Counted from the stretch's first letter, positions 21,985 to 33,296 are shown. The stretch is 64,000 nt of DNA from Halocaridina rubra (GCA_037179515.1 JAXCGZ010019245.1:7501-71500); one strand, 5' to 3'. Notes: generated by a model from the sequence alone, not told the origin. Program-made: numbers and translations.

Positions 21985-22440
21985 AAAAAATTGTCTGATT
22001 GTGTTTACAGAAAAGAGCTTTAGGATCGTGACTCCCCGACTCCTTATTGGTTGGTTTTGTTTTGTTTTTTACTCAGATAGTTATCATATCTGTTCATAAA
22101 ACTACAAGTGCTGTTTGCATTTACTGATTCCTCGCTTAGCGAATTCCAATTACCGACTGTTCTCACTCCTGTCCACTACTCTGGCAAAACCGTGAAGAAA
22201 TTTAGTGGATTTCACCATAACCCCCCTCATCCTTCTAGCTTCAAGTGATGGAAAGTTTAACTCCCTCAGCCTTTCCTCATAACTGGGATTACGTATCTCT
22301 GTCATCACCTTCGTAACCTTCACCATATCCTGTCTCAGCCTTCTAGCTTCAAGTCATGGTAAGTTTAACTCTTTCAGCCTGTCCTCATAACTGAAATTTA
22401 GTATCTCTGTCTCTAGTTTCATAGCATGTTTACCATTTTA
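21985..22440 (-). mobile_element. Old CR1-type LINE-A copy
   Basis: TGTCTGATTGTGTTTACAG, AAAGAGCTTTAGGATCG and CTCGCTTAGCGAATTCCAAT match the LINE-A end with heavy divergence. The segment CATCCTTCTAGCTTCAAG is duplicated at 22230 and 22334. Confidence 0.75.
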
Positions 22441-23080
22441 TCCGGGCTTTGGACCTGCACCCAGTTGAAAAGGCCTCTTTTGTAAGAGTCTGAGTGTGTC
22501 TCATGGAAATAGTCATATTAAGATGAGTCTCAAGACTGTTTGTGCTTTCGGGAGAGATACATTATCAGGGGAAAGATGTGTATGAGGTCTTCATGAGGCT
22601 AAGACTTTTGTGTATGAGTTTTTTTCAGCAAAGGAATAATTGAGATTAAAATGAGGCTTAAGACTGCTTGAGCTTTCGGGACTGACACACTCATTTTCAG
22701 AGTAATGAAAACATTAGGCCTAAAGAAATATGTGAGGCTGAGTCTTAGTCGCTAAGGAGTCTCGTCAACATTTTTTGTATGTGAGATGAAGACAAGGCTT
22801 AAGATTGCTTGTGTTTTCGAAAGAGACTCATTTTCAGGGTAGTGGATTAGGGAATCATTACGAAGCTCTGAGGCTAATATTTGATTGCTTAAGAGTCTCG
22901 CCACGATGTTGAAAGGGACTTAGATGAAGATGAACCGCAAGAAGGTCGTACTTTGGAAAGAAACACTCATTTTCAGAGTGTCCTTCTATGAGCTGTAGGA
23001 GGTCATGAGACTAACTCATGTGTGCTGGAGTCTTTGTCAATGAAGGAAATGAGAGTAATATGAGGCTTAAGAAGAGGTTC
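22441..23080. repeat. Tandem repeat, about 140 bp, four to five units
   Basis: Units share GATGAGGCTTAAGACTGCTT, GTGCTTTCGGGAGAGACAC and TCATTTTCAGGGTA, then GAGGCTAA and AGTCTCGTCA. Confidence 0.8.
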
Positions 23081-23460
23081 TCCCTCCCTCTCCAAGATTA
23101 AAATAAGGCTCAAGAAGATTGTTACTAATGGAAATTACCTCTCCCTTAAAAGGAAAGGGAAAGGGTACAGTCTCCCCCCCTTTTAAGGAATCTTCTCCCT
23201 TTAAGGAACTGAGCCTTTAAAAAAGGCTCTCCCTTTCTGAAGGGATGCATCCCTTTGCCTTAGGAGGGAATTGAAAATAAGACAATTTTAAGTAATCTGT
23301 TCTTTAATGGGAGCCACCCTTTCCCATTAAAGGGGGAGGGATGTTTATTCCCCCCATTTTAAAAAGTGGTTGAAGGGCACTTCTCTTTTGCATTCCATAT
23401 GGGTGCAAAAGCAAATTGCCAATAAATCCAATTTATTTGGTGCCAGACATTGCAGAACTT
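23081..23460. other. Low-complexity AAGG/CCTT-rich spacer
   Basis: CTCCCTTTAAGGA and AAAGGGGGAGGGA motifs recur in both orientations and could form hairpins. No gene is seen. Confidence 0.5.
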
Positions 23461-23800
23461 TCAATAAGGCTGAGGGAGTTAGACTTACCACCACTCGAAG
23501 TTAGAAGAAAAAGGGGGGTATGATATCGTTTTTTTTTTTATTCATTCGTGGTTTTGACAGAGTATGAAGTTTCATCATAAAAACTTCTTTGCGGGATGTA
23601 AGAAAATGTTTTTTAGCGTAAGAATAATTGATACTTGGAATTCTTTAAGAGAGGAGCCAGTAAATGCTAAATGCAGTCATAGTTTTAAGGATAGCCTACT
23701 ACTTATTGGTTACTAAAGAATTGAACTGACCACGAGATGGAGAGTTATGAGCATAGGGCTCTTTCCCGTGAACACAATTGGGTGACTACTTTTGTATAGT
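23461..23800 (+). mobile_element. CR1-type LINE-A remnant
   Basis: GGCTGAGGGAGTTAGACTTA, CCACCACTCGAAG, then AAACTTCTTTGCGGGATGTA and GAACACAATTGGGTGA follow the LINE-A coding and tail order. A deletion removes the middle. Confidence 0.8.
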
Positions 23801-24169
23801 TATTCACGTTAGGTAAGGCTAGTTACAAGTGTGTTTACCAAGTAATTTTCACCTAAATTCAAGTATAGGATTTGACCTAAACGTGGCACCAAACTAAAGT
23901 CTATTAAGGCACCCAATTAATAGATAGTTATCGATCAAATAACTCACCCGTTTCAACCTTATATAAATAAGTGAATCATAAGCCTAGGCTTTTATATTCA
24001 TAATTATTTTTTTCCTATCTCCTCTTTTACCCCTCCTTCCTGGTGCTCCCGTAGGGGTTAAAAGCGTGCACGCGGCGCCATCAACTCTCCCTTCTTCACC
24101 ACTAACCTATCCCAACTTTCCACTTCCTCGCAATCAAGGCATCTCATAAAAAAAAAAAAAATGTAGGAA
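23801..24169. other. Spacer, no gene recognised
   Basis: AT-rich with a GC-richer patch at 24060-24085. No feature is supported. Confidence 0.4.
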
Positions 24170-24292
24170 ACTACTAATGTTCGTTCTAATCTTTACAGAT
24201 TCACTCCAGTTCCAGGTGATTTCACCTATGAGCCCTACCATGGCCCGTCCACCCTCATGGGTGGATATCTACAAAGAAGAAGAAGCCTAGGC
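24170..24292 (+). repeat. SINE-3 tail fragment
   Basis: GGTGATTTCACCTATGAGCC, ATGGCCCGTCCACCCTCATG and GGTGGATATCTACAAAG resemble the 3' part of 32145-32365. Confidence 0.5.
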
Positions 24293-24312
24293 TTAGTTTG
24301 GCCTCAGCCTTG

Positions 24313-24406
24313 GGGAGGTCCGGAGCTAATGAGGATGTTATTACATTCAAGACTCAAAATATCACATGTATAACTCTACCTACCCGTTAGTGGCTATGAC
24401 TTCCCT
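24313..24406. mobile_element. MITE-M copy 1
   Basis: The left end GGGAGGTCCGGAGCTAATG type motif pairs imperfectly with the right end CCCGTTAGTGGCTATGACTT. Length is about 95 bp. Other copies are at 25983, 27188 and 30607. Confidence 0.65.
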
Positions 24407-24787
24407 TTTAATATCACGATCGCATCGTTCGAAAATTACATATCCAATGAAATAAATCCACTGGAATTCACGAAACATTATCAAAAAGAGTGAAAAACTC
24501 AGAAATGATAATAATACGTTTCGAGAGATCGTAGTTTTCGCAAGAGACATGTGTTCGTGTCTTCATTTTTTTCTTTGTGTTTTCTTGATTATAGTTTTTT
24601 TGTTTTTTTTTTATTATTAAGTTTATTAATTCCAAGGTCAGTTTTATATAAACCATGAATTCCCTCTTAAATTCCTATTCGCATCGTTCCAAATTCTCAT
24701 CTTTTTATATGAAATTATTCTTTGAAAAGATCGAAACATTGTGATTGAAACGAAATTTAAGGAAATCTTGCATTAACTTTTAGGCTA
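24407..24787. other. AT-rich spacer
   Basis: Two loosely similar halves (GATCGCATCGTTCGAAAATT and TTCGCATCGTTCCAAATTCT) suggest an old duplication. No gene is seen. Confidence 0.4.
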
Positions 24788-24789
24788 TG

Positions 24790-24856
<67 letters not shown>
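24788..24856. repeat. (TA)n microsatellite
   Basis: About 34 TA units. Confidence 0.97.
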
Positions 24857-24861
<5 letters not shown>

Positions 24862-25064
24862 GCCTCTCTCTGCGTTGTTTTGCGGGAAGAAAAGACACAC
24901 TGGGAGGAATGGAGTCATTTATAATACTCCTCCCCTATCTCATTTAGTCGTTTGTTACGACACTAAGCGAATATAAAGGTGATATTATATCCTTAAAGTA
25001 GGAGAATATTATCTTAATATCTATATGGCGAATGAAAAGACTAAATGTGATAGGGAATGGCTAC

Positions 25065-25375
25065 CTTTTTTTTTATGATTGTGACACCAGGACGGGCCAA
25101 AAAATAATAAAATAAAACAATCTTTATCGGGCCCGGGCACGAAGAATACATAAAGTAAAGAGAAACAGAGATGGAGAGTGTAATGACCTGTCAGATGTTA
25201 AGGGATTATAAAAGATGTGTAATGAATATCCAAGAATATTCAGTGTAGTTGTAGGCATAGAAAGAGAACCGTAACTGAAGGAAGACTTAACTTCGAACTG
25301 TTCTGGACAGACCTATTTAAGCTCAAAAATCTTCAGCTGTAATATCGCAACGGGCGGCTGGTGCCATGAGCCAAT
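25065..25375 (-). repeat. SINE-4 copy, about 310 bp
   Basis: On the minus strand it starts GGCTCATGGCACCAGCCG, passes CATTACACTCTCCATCTCTG and GCCCGGGCCCGATAAAG, and ends CCCGTCCTGGTGTCACAATC with an A-rich tail. Confidence 0.75.
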
Positions 25376-25442
25376 CTACTACTGGGAGTTTTCTTCCTAT
25401 ATAAATTAGTTTTTTTGCTGTAAAATAGCCAAGAGAGGCGAA

Positions 25443-25444
<2 letters not shown>

Positions 25445-25499
<55 letters not shown>

Positions 25500-25540
25500 A
25501 TACCCAAAATATGTAACCGTAAACAATACTACCTAAGCAT

Positions 25541-25588
<48 letters not shown>
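25445..25588. repeat. Two (CT)n arrays around a 44-bp spacer
   Basis: CT arrays at 25445-25498 and 25543-25588 flank AATACCCAAAATATG...CCTAAGCATAA. The same spacer recurs at 25855-25900 between CT arrays. Confidence 0.92.
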
Positions 25589-25596
<8 letters not shown>

Positions 25597-25899
25597 ATCT
25601 GTATGTTGCTGTATAATTCTGTTTGTGTATTGTGTTTCTCTGAGCTTTACTTTTGCATATAATGTACTCTGTGCTGCCATACTGTGAGTTGTGTGTTAGT
25701 ATGCAGCAATGTTTCATCAATGTGTACACCTCCCTGTAAACTATGTTCTATTCTTGTATCCATTTGAAGCATTATTTGTATGAATTCATGTAATGTCTGA
25801 CGCCTTGGCGCAATAAATTAATAAAATAAAATAATCTCTCTCTCTCTCTCTCTCAAATACCCAAAATATGACACCATAAAATATTCTACCTAAGCATAA

Positions 25900-25935
<36 letters not shown>

Positions 25936-25982
25936 GTCATGAACCGTCTCATGATTTGACGAAAACATGCACTTAGTTTCTC
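25589..25982. other. Spacer with second CT-spacer-CT module
   Basis: It contains (CT)n at 25833-25854, the repeated spacer, then (CT)n and (CA)n at 25899-25936. No gene is seen. Confidence 0.6.
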
Positions 25983-26078
25983 GGAGGTCCGGAGCTAACG
26001 TGGAGACCATAAGCCTGGGAAATAGCATGATTACAGATAAGAAAATAACATTAACCCGTTAGTAACCATGACTTCCTG
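25983..26078. mobile_element. MITE-M copy 2
   Basis: GGAGGTCCGGAGCTAACGTG at one end and CCCGTTAGTAACCATGACTT at the other. Confidence 0.65.
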
Positions 26079-26470
26079 TTTTATAAAAACAGCCGCAATA
26101 GTTTCGTCTTTTGTCTAAAGTAATTAATTATTTCTTATCTTTAATCTTTGTTGTAGATAAAAGGGAAAAATTAAAAGGTTTTTGTACGTAGTCGATGTTA
26201 AAGAACGCTCCCTGTTCGGGACAGTGTCTAAACATGTTTTATGTTTTTATTTTCTAATTTATTTTTCTTTGTTTATTTGCGTGTTTTTATGTCTTCATTA
26301 ACTTTTGTTGTTAGTACGTTTGCTTAGAAGTTTTTTTTTGTGGGATAATGGCAATTTTTTTTTCTTATTTTGGGAGTATTTTTGTTAATTGATCAATCTA
26401 TCGAGCTAAGAAAATAAGAAAAAATCTTATCTTTTTGTTGTTGTTGCTTGCATAGCCAGACTTAGCGTGT
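26079..26470. other. AT-rich spacer
   Basis: T-rich DNA without a recognisable gene or element. Confidence 0.45.
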
Positions 26471-26474
26471 CTTG

Positions 26475-26610
26475 ATATGTGCGAATGTATTTTGTATGCA
26501 TGTATGTACGAATGTATTTTATATGCATGTATGTACAAATGTATTTTGTATGCATGTATGTACGAATGTATTTTGAATGCATGTATGTACGAATGTATTT
26601 TGTATGTAAG
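26475..26610. repeat. Minisatellite, about 27 bp, five copies
   Basis: The unit TGTATTTTGTATGCATGTAT with GTACGAA is nearly perfect. Confidence 0.92.
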
Positions 26611-26837
26611 TATATATCATGAAAACCTGTGTTCATGTTTTTTTCTGTCTTCGAATTAATGTTTAAAATCGTTTTAGTCTAATATCTGTTATGGTATTGA
26701 GTCCTTTCTTCTTCTTTTTCCTCTTTTTTTTTTAGAAGCTGAATTTTTTTAAAGTAATTTTTTATTTGTATTTTATATTTATCTGGGGGGGGGGGGAATT
26801 ATGAGTGTATAATTTTTCTTCTTCTTTTATTATTATT

Positions 26838-26839
26838 AT

Positions 26840-26871
<32 letters not shown>

Positions 26872-26888
26872 TTTCATGTATTCGTTTT

Positions 26889-26978
<90 letters not shown>

Positions 26979-27052
26979 AGTCCGTAAGTTTGTATGTTCA
27001 CATTTACTACTACTGCTACTACTACCACTACTACTGCTGCTGCTTCTACACA
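26838..27052. repeat. (TAG)n - (AT)n - (CTA)n inverted compound repeat
   Basis: About ten AGT units (26840-26870) precede about 42 AT units (26891-26975). Complementary TACTACTGC units follow at 27006-27050. Confidence 0.93.
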
Positions 27053-27084
27053 GCAAATACATTAATCCTTTCATATATCACACT

Positions 27085-27146
27085 TAATCCCCAGTTCAAG
27101 TAGGGATGGACACCAACATAATAGAGCTGGGGAACTAAGCCTTTGC
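27085..27146 (-). repeat. SINE-1 tail
   Basis: AATCCCCAGTTCAAGTAGGG and AATAGAGCTGGGGAACTAAG. Confidence 0.7.
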
Positions 27147-27187
27147 TGTCCTTTCTACAGCCAAATGTCTTATAAAGGTTAGGGGCT

Positions 27188-27295
27188 GTTCGGGAGGTCC
27201 GGGGCTAACGTGGCTGATTTATGATCCGTTTAATGCATTAAGAATAGGAACTTACCCTACCCGTTAGTAGCTATGACTTCCTTTTTGTAAGTAGA
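27188..27295. mobile_element. MITE-M copy 3
   Basis: GGGAGGTCCGGGGCTAACGT and CCCGTTAGTAGCTATGACTT bound about 105 bp. Confidence 0.65.
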
Positions 27296-27375
27296 AGGGG
27301 CGGGGCTCTACTAACACCTCTTCTACGGGATTGGTCAGTCCGTTCGGTCATTGGGTAAGGGAGTTGAGGTCATTT

Positions 27376-27450
27376 TTTGCCCGAGTCTTTTAGCAAAACG
27401 CTTTGGATCTTCAGTCGAGGGATCGATTCCCCGTCTGGTCAATGTGTATT
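27376..27450 (+). pseudogene. tRNA-like relic or SINE head
   Basis: A box B-like GGATCGATTCCCCG follows TTTTAGCAAAACGCTTTGG. No complete cloverleaf can be drawn. Confidence 0.3.
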
Positions 27451-27476
27451 GATTTGGCCGGGCCAAAGAGGGCTGA

Positions 27477-27516
27477 GAGAGAGAGAGAGATAGATAGATA
27501 GATAGAGAGAGAGAGA
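27477..27516. repeat. (GA)n/(GATA)n microsatellite
   Basis: GAGA units flank four GATA units. Confidence 0.95.
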
Positions 27517-27794
27517 ATTAACAACAAAAAATATACAGACGAGAGAGGGAAATGTAAATATGTTGGATAAAATAGGGAAATAGAGACGGGTAATAATTGT
27601 CATGAGAAAATACAGGAGAGAAATTGAAGTGTAGAGGACATGTTATGTGAAAAGATGACGCAATAAAAAATAGATATGGAGGTTAAAAGAAAACAGAAAA
27701 AAATAGAAAGACAGAAGAAAGAGAGAGATTGTATGAAGCGAGATGTTATGGAAGAGAGAGACTTGTTTTTAAAGAAAACTGAGTTGAGGTTAGT

Positions 27795-27855
27795 CAAAAT
27801 TTCCCCAGCTCCAACCTGTCTTCGCTCACCCGCAGTCGACTGGAGATTAAAAGGA
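27795..27855 (+). repeat. SINE-1 tail
   Basis: CCCCAGCTCCAACCTGTCTT and GCAGTCGACTGGAGATTA. Confidence 0.65.
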
Positions 27856-28270
27856 ACACTTAAAACGTTAAATAGCAAGAAAATATTAGAGAAAAAAATG
27901 AATAGAAAATGAAACAGAAATTGGAATAAAGTAAATATAAGAAGAGAATTTGACATATTTAGAATTTTTAATTTAATTCAGCATTTTTTTTATATGATTT
28001 CTCCATCAATAGTGTAAAATTCAACGAAAAATCCAATTGTTTCGAGCTCTAGAGAAAATCCAATTGTTTTGGGCTGTAGAGAAAATTATTGGGATTTTTT
28101 TTTCTTTTTATGTGGTAGATTAGTCTGCTAACACTGCTGCTTAGGGCACAATATATTTTCAGTACTGTTAATGGAGTTATGAAATATATTTTAGTGAAAC
28201 CGTCCTAGCCCTTAGTAGAAAAGGGAGTTCGTGACGTAAAACCGAATCCATCCATCGTTGTTTTTTTTTA
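27856..28270. other. AT-rich spacer
   Basis: A local duplication of AAAATCCAATTGTTT plus CTAGAGA lies at 28028-28085. No gene is seen. Confidence 0.45.
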
Positions 28271-28271
28271 A

Positions 28272-28345
28272 TATGTTGTGTGTCAGATTAAAACCTCCTT
28301 CGATGGGGTGGACACACAGGTTGGAGCTGGGGGAATATCCATTGG
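28272..28345 (-). repeat. SINE-1 tail
   Basis: CTTCGATGGGGTGGACACAC and GGTTGGAGCTGGGGGAATAT. Confidence 0.75.
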
Positions 28346-28619
28346 GGAGCGAAGCCCCCCTTTTGATTAGGTAATCTTGATGTAGGGAAGAAGGGAAACA
28401 TTTTATATCCATGTACTCCACATGAAACTACTTAGATTTAAAAAAAAATCCAATATATTTATTTTTTATACTTTGCTTCCCCTGAAATTTTTGGAAAATA
28501 TTTTTTTTTAAATAGTGTATGTCTGTTTGGATACAAATTAACCTAAGATAACCTATCCTAACCTAAGTTAATGTTAGAACAAAAGTTAGGTTAGTTTAGT
28601 TTAGAAAACTCGAAAAGTC

Positions 28620-30550
28620 ACAAAAAGTAAGCATTTATCTCTACAAACAATATAACTTTAAACCTAACCTAACTTTTATAAATATCAGGTTAGGTTAGCT
28701 TCGCCTACAAATCGAAGTATCTAAAATTTAACATTTACAATTACGCCTTATTACAACGTTAAACCTAACCCAGCATTAAAAAGAAAGTCAGTTATGAATC
28801 TCAGGTTAGGTTAGGATCTGCTACAAATCAGTGTCTAAAATTTAAGTTATCAATAAAGTCTAATGATTTAACACATACTTAACCTCACCTAACGTTACAT
28901 GAAAAAATCAGGCCTTAATATAAAGTTAGATTCGTCTTTTAGGCCCCAGTCAACCTTAGTTAATATTGTCTACAAATCGAAGTGTCTAAGAACTTAATAC
29001 TTAACATCAACTAACGTTACATGAAATATAAATCAGACCTTAATATAAAGTTAGATTCGTCTTTTAGGTCCCAGTCGACCTTAGTTAATACTGTCTGCAA
29101 ATCGAAGTGTCTAAGAAGATAATACTTAACATCAACTAACTTTACATGAAAAAATCAGGCCTTAATATAAAGTTAGATTCGTCTCTTAGGGCCCCCAGCC
29201 TGCCTTAGTTAATATCGTTTACAAATCGAAGTGTCTAATGATTTAACACTTAACCTCAACTAACGTTACATGAAAAAAATCAGGCCTTAATATAAAGTTA
29301 GATTCGTCTTTTAGGCCCCAGTCAGCCTTAGTTAATATCGTCTACAAATCGAAATGTCTAAGAATATAATACTTACTTACCCTCAGGTAACGTTATATGA
29401 AAAAAAAAAATCAGGCCTTAATATAAAGTTAGATTCGTCTCTTAGGGCCCCCAGCCTGCCTTAGTTAATATCGTCTACAAATCGAAGTGTCTAATGATTT
29501 AACACTTAACCTCAACTAACGTTACATGAAAAAAATCAGGCCTTAATATAAAGTTAGATTCGTCTTTTAGGCCCCAGTCAGCCTTAGTTAATATCGTCTA
29601 CAAATCGAAATGTCTAAGAATATAATACTTACTTAACCTCAGGTAACGTTATATGAAAAAAAAAAATCAGGCCTTAATATAAAGTTAGATTCGTCTCTTA
29701 GGGCCCCCCAGCCTGCCTTAGTTATTATTGTCTACAAATCGAAGTGTCTAAGAATATAATACTTAACCTCAGCTAAAAATACATGAAAAAATCAGGCTTT
29801 AATATAAAGTTAGATTCGTCTCTTAGGGCCCCCAGCCTGCCTTAGTTAATATCGTCTACAAATCGAAGTGTCTAATGATTTAACACTTACTTAACCTCAA
29901 CTAACGTTACATGAAAAAAATATCAGGCATTAATATAAAGTTAGATTCGTCTTTTAGGCCCCAGTCAGCCTTAGTTAATATCGTCTACAAATCGAAATGT
30001 CTAAGAATATAATACTTACTTAACCTCAGGTAACGTTATATGAAAAAAAAAATCAGGCCTTAATATAAAGTTACATTCGTCTCTTAGGGCCCCCCAGCCT
30101 GCCTTAGTTACTATTGTCTACAAATCGAAGTGTCTAACAATATAATACTTAACCTCAGCTAAAAATACATGAAAAAATCAGGCCTTAATATAAAGTTAGA
30201 TTCGTCTCTTAGGGCCCCCAGTCAACCTTAGTTCATTCTTCTTCGTCTACATCTTTTCCCACTTTTGTGTGGGGTCGATGTTTCTGGCCAGTGTTCTCCA
30301 TATGTTCCTGTCCCATACCTCATCACCCAATAAGCCTTTAGACCTCAGGTCGTCATTGATGCAATCCATCCACCTACGCTTTGGTCTCCCTCTCCATCTC
30401 CTACCCTGTCTATCCATTTCCATCGCCCTCAGTTAATATCCCCTACAAATCGAAGTGTCTAAGAACATAATACTTACTTAACATCAACTTACGTTACATG
30501 AAAAAAATCATGCCTTAATATAAAGTTCAGATTCGTCTCTTAGGGCCTGG
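28620..30550. repeat. Satellite, about 127-bp monomers with higher-order structure
   Basis: Monomers contain AATCAGGCCTTAATATAAAG, TTAGATTCGTCT, CTACAAATCGAAGTGTCTAA and TAACGTTACATGAAAAA. Starts of TTAGATTCG lie near 28926, 29051, 29173, 29298, 29429, 29554, 29684, 29810, 29941, 30071, 30196 and 30528. Variant A has TTTTAGGCCCCAGTC, variant B CTCTTAGGGCCCCCAGCC. The left part (28620-28900) is decayed. A LINE fragment interrupts it at 30232-30430. Confidence 0.93.
30232..30430 (-). mobile_element. RTE-type LINE 3' fragment inserted in the satellite
   Basis: TTCTTCTTCGTCTACATCTT through CTATCCATTTCCATCGCCCT is nearly identical to 36848-37036. The satellite resumes with CAGTTAATATC, so the LINE arrived after array formation. 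Confidence 0.88.
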
Positions 30551-30606
30551 CCTGGCTCCCCGAGCCTTCCTAGCACCAGAAAACCCTCTATTTTTCCACA
30601 TCACCT

Positions 30607-30712
30607 TCGGGAGGTCCGAAGCTAATGTGGACGATACTTGATACTATGATTGACTCCAGAACTAGATAACTCGAATCACCCGTTAGTAACAATGACCTCC
30701 CTTTTATCACCC
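30607..30712. mobile_element. MITE-M copy 4
   Basis: GGGAGGTCCGAAGCTAATGT and CCCGTTAGTAACAATGACCT bound about 105 bp. Confidence 0.65.
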
Positions 30713-30819
30713 ACTCCGCATTGAACTCATTAATACCCACACTCTATACTCAAGGGGCATAGGGTATGGGATGGTCCTGCCACCCCCCACTAAATGCCGA
30801 CATAAACAAATTCACCGAA

Positions 30820-30895
30820 TTTTGGCTTAGGGGTAGAAGCGCGGTTGAGAAGCGGGGGTTCGAGTCCCTGATGGACCTCGTCTCGTTTTGTAAGT
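30820..30895 (+). pseudogene. tRNA-like relic
   Basis: A box A-like GGCTTAGGGGTAGAAGC and box B GGGGTTCGAGTCCCTG are present, but they are too close to hold an anticodon arm. Confidence 0.35.
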
Positions 30896-31260
30896 TTTCT
30901 TGCGGAGGTAGGTCTTATTCTTTCACTTTTCGGTTTGTATGTTATAAATATTATAAGTATCTTTTAAATAATTTTTTTTTCGTGTAAATTGAATTTTGTT
31001 TAAAATTATAAGGTTATAAGCAAAGAATTTTGAGAATCTCCGTAAATATCTTTGTAAATATTGAGACAGGACTTAACCCTCGTGTGTTTTATTTTATATA
31101 AAAAGTTTTAGTTTATTAAATATTAAAGAATTCAGTGATATTTCGCTGAAATAAAGAAATACTTAGAGGAAAAAAATAAAATAGAGACTCTAAGAGGCAG
31201 AAGAAAACTGCAAAATAAGAAGTTTTGTAATATTCGCTGAGAAGACTTTATTGATTTCCT
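30896..31260. other. AT-rich spacer
   Basis: No gene or element is recognised. Confidence 0.45.
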
Positions 31261-31495
31261 ACGCTCTCTCTCTCTCTCTCTCTCTCTCAGGATTCGTAAT
31301 TTTTCTTTCTTTTATTGTCATAATTCATATGATATTAGTCCCCTAGACCAAAATGAGACACCATTTTGATAGTTTACCATCGTATTGAGGAAGTGAACAA
31401 GAAGACAGTCCTTTTTGCACTAAAATGTCACATAGAGACATATCAGCAACACATCGGATACCAAATGTTTGCCCCTAGGGCAAGCACTTGACCAG

Positions 31496-31701
<206 letters not shown>

Positions 31702-31724
31702 CATACACACACAGAGAATGGCTG

Positions 31725-31970
31725 CAATTAGCTTTGTAAAGGGGTTGGCTGAGTCAAAGCACATATGCACGAGAAGGTAATATATATCTCGATCACGTTT
31801 CGTAGCTCCTTGGGGATAAAGGGTTGCTACAATCCTCCCCACCACCCTGCATGGGCCAGTGACAGGGTAAGTGGGCAAGAATCTTCTACCATTAGGCCTT
31901 ACAGGTGCACCTGGTCGTCTTCCCCAAGAAGTCGGTGCTTGAGCACTTCAAGGGAGTAAAAAAACCATAA
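31725..31970. repeat. Repeat family R, long copy
   Basis: GGCTGAGTCAAAGCACATAT, CTCGATCACGTTTCGTAGCT, CCTTGGGGATAAAGG and GACAGGGTAAGTGGGCAAGA occur in order. They are shared in part with 34690-34860, 40195-40290 and 56105-56300. Confidence 0.7.
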
Positions 31971-32144
31971 TTTATCGGGCCAATTTTTTTTTTTTTTTTT
32001 TTTTACTAATTTTTCATTTGAGTTATTCATATATACAAGGCAAGACACCTAACCTAACAGTTTACAGGGGTATTTAACCTTACATGAGTTTCCGGAGGTT
32101 ACTCATCTTTACAAGATCGTTTCATTTTTGAAGCATACTTGTGC

Positions 32145-32365
32145 AATAGCCTCCTAGCTAGTACAGTGGTAACACGCTGGCCTCGCATTCACGAGGTTGA
32201 CGGATCGCGCCTCGTCCAGGCAAGAGTTTAAGCCGTTTACTGGGGAGGTTACTGCTGTGGCTGGACACCACAGTGGGGGGTTGGTGCCTGTGCCAGCTGG
32301 TGACTGCCCTATGGGTCTTCCATGACCCGTTCCACCCATCCGTGGGTAGAGAATCTAAAACAACC
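32145..32365 (+). repeat. SINE-3 copy with tRNA-like head
   Basis: The head TAGCTAGTACAGTGGTAACA carries a box A, then CGCTGGCCTCGCATTCACG and a box B-like GACGGATCGCGCC. The body ends CCATCCGTGGGTAGAGAATC. Confidence 0.65.
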
Positions 32366-32439
32366 TGTGCAATAACAGAGCTTCGTACAAAAGAACGGAT
32401 CCTTTAATTTTTTTTCAGTTTCGTATAAAACTTAAAATT

Positions 32440-32710
32440 TTTTGTTTTGTTTTTTACATGCGACACCAAGTTGGACGAAGAAATTTGGTCTCCTTTGGAC
32501 CTGGGCACGAACTGAAGATACTCAATGCAGAGAGAGAAAGAGATGGGGACTGTTGCGACTTGTCACACGTGAAGGCATAATAAGGAACATGTAACCAGTA
32601 TAGGATAATATTCTGGGTAGGTGGAAACATAGAAAAGGGTCCATATACGAGTCTAAAAGACCTTCAGCTGTAGTATCGCAATGGACAGCTGGTGCCATGA
32701 GCAAACCCAC
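32440..32710 (-). repeat. SINE-4 copy
   Basis: The minus strand starts GCTCATGGCACCAGCTGTCC and ends near CCAACTTGGTGTCGCATG plus a short A-rich run. It is parallel to 25065-25375. Confidence 0.7.
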
Positions 32711-33139
32711 TACATACTTGAAGACAAAAACACACTGAAATTTTTAAACCAAGAGTCTTGATTAAAGGGTAATTAAAAATAAAGTTAAACAAATTTACAG
32801 TTTTTTTTATTATAAACCTGACAAAACTTACATTATTATGGATGATATTTACGCGTAATGGCACGTAAAACATTTTACACAATATATTTTATGCATTACT
32901 GTATACAGTACAGTATCTCCTTTTCTTTACATCCGAGTATGTACTTCTGACCACTCTGAAATATATTTACGCCAAGGTTTATTTGCTTTTACAAAAATAT
33001 CTGTTTTTCTTTGCTCTGTGAATATATTTGTATAATACATTTTTGAGTTTTAAGCTATTGCCATAATTATATGGAATTGAAGTTAATAAACATGAGTATT
33101 TTTGTTTAATAAGAGTAACAATGTTTTGTTTTGCTATTT
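32711..33139. other. AT-rich spacer
   Basis: No gene or element is recognised. Confidence 0.45.
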
Positions 33140-33296
33140 TATGATGCAATTAATTCCCATTAGAATGGGAATGGACACAGGTTGGAACTGGGGAATTAAG
33201 GTTGGATGCCCTTCCTAGCACCCCATGGTGGGATCAAATATGGGTTTGTCACTTCCAGAGTTGAGCGCTCCAACCACTGCGATATTGCAGCCCTCA
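33140..33296 (-). repeat. SINE-1, near full length
   Basis: The reverse complement gives a head with box A remnant, GCGCTCAACTCTGGAAGTGA, GGGTGCTAGGAAGGGCATCC, AACCTTAATTCCCCAGTTCC and a tail at CATTCTAATGGGAATTAATT. It is one of the best preserved copies. Confidence 0.85.

Noticed and set aside
32154..32339. 61-codon minus-strand frame
   Set aside because: It lies wholly inside a SINE-3 copy.
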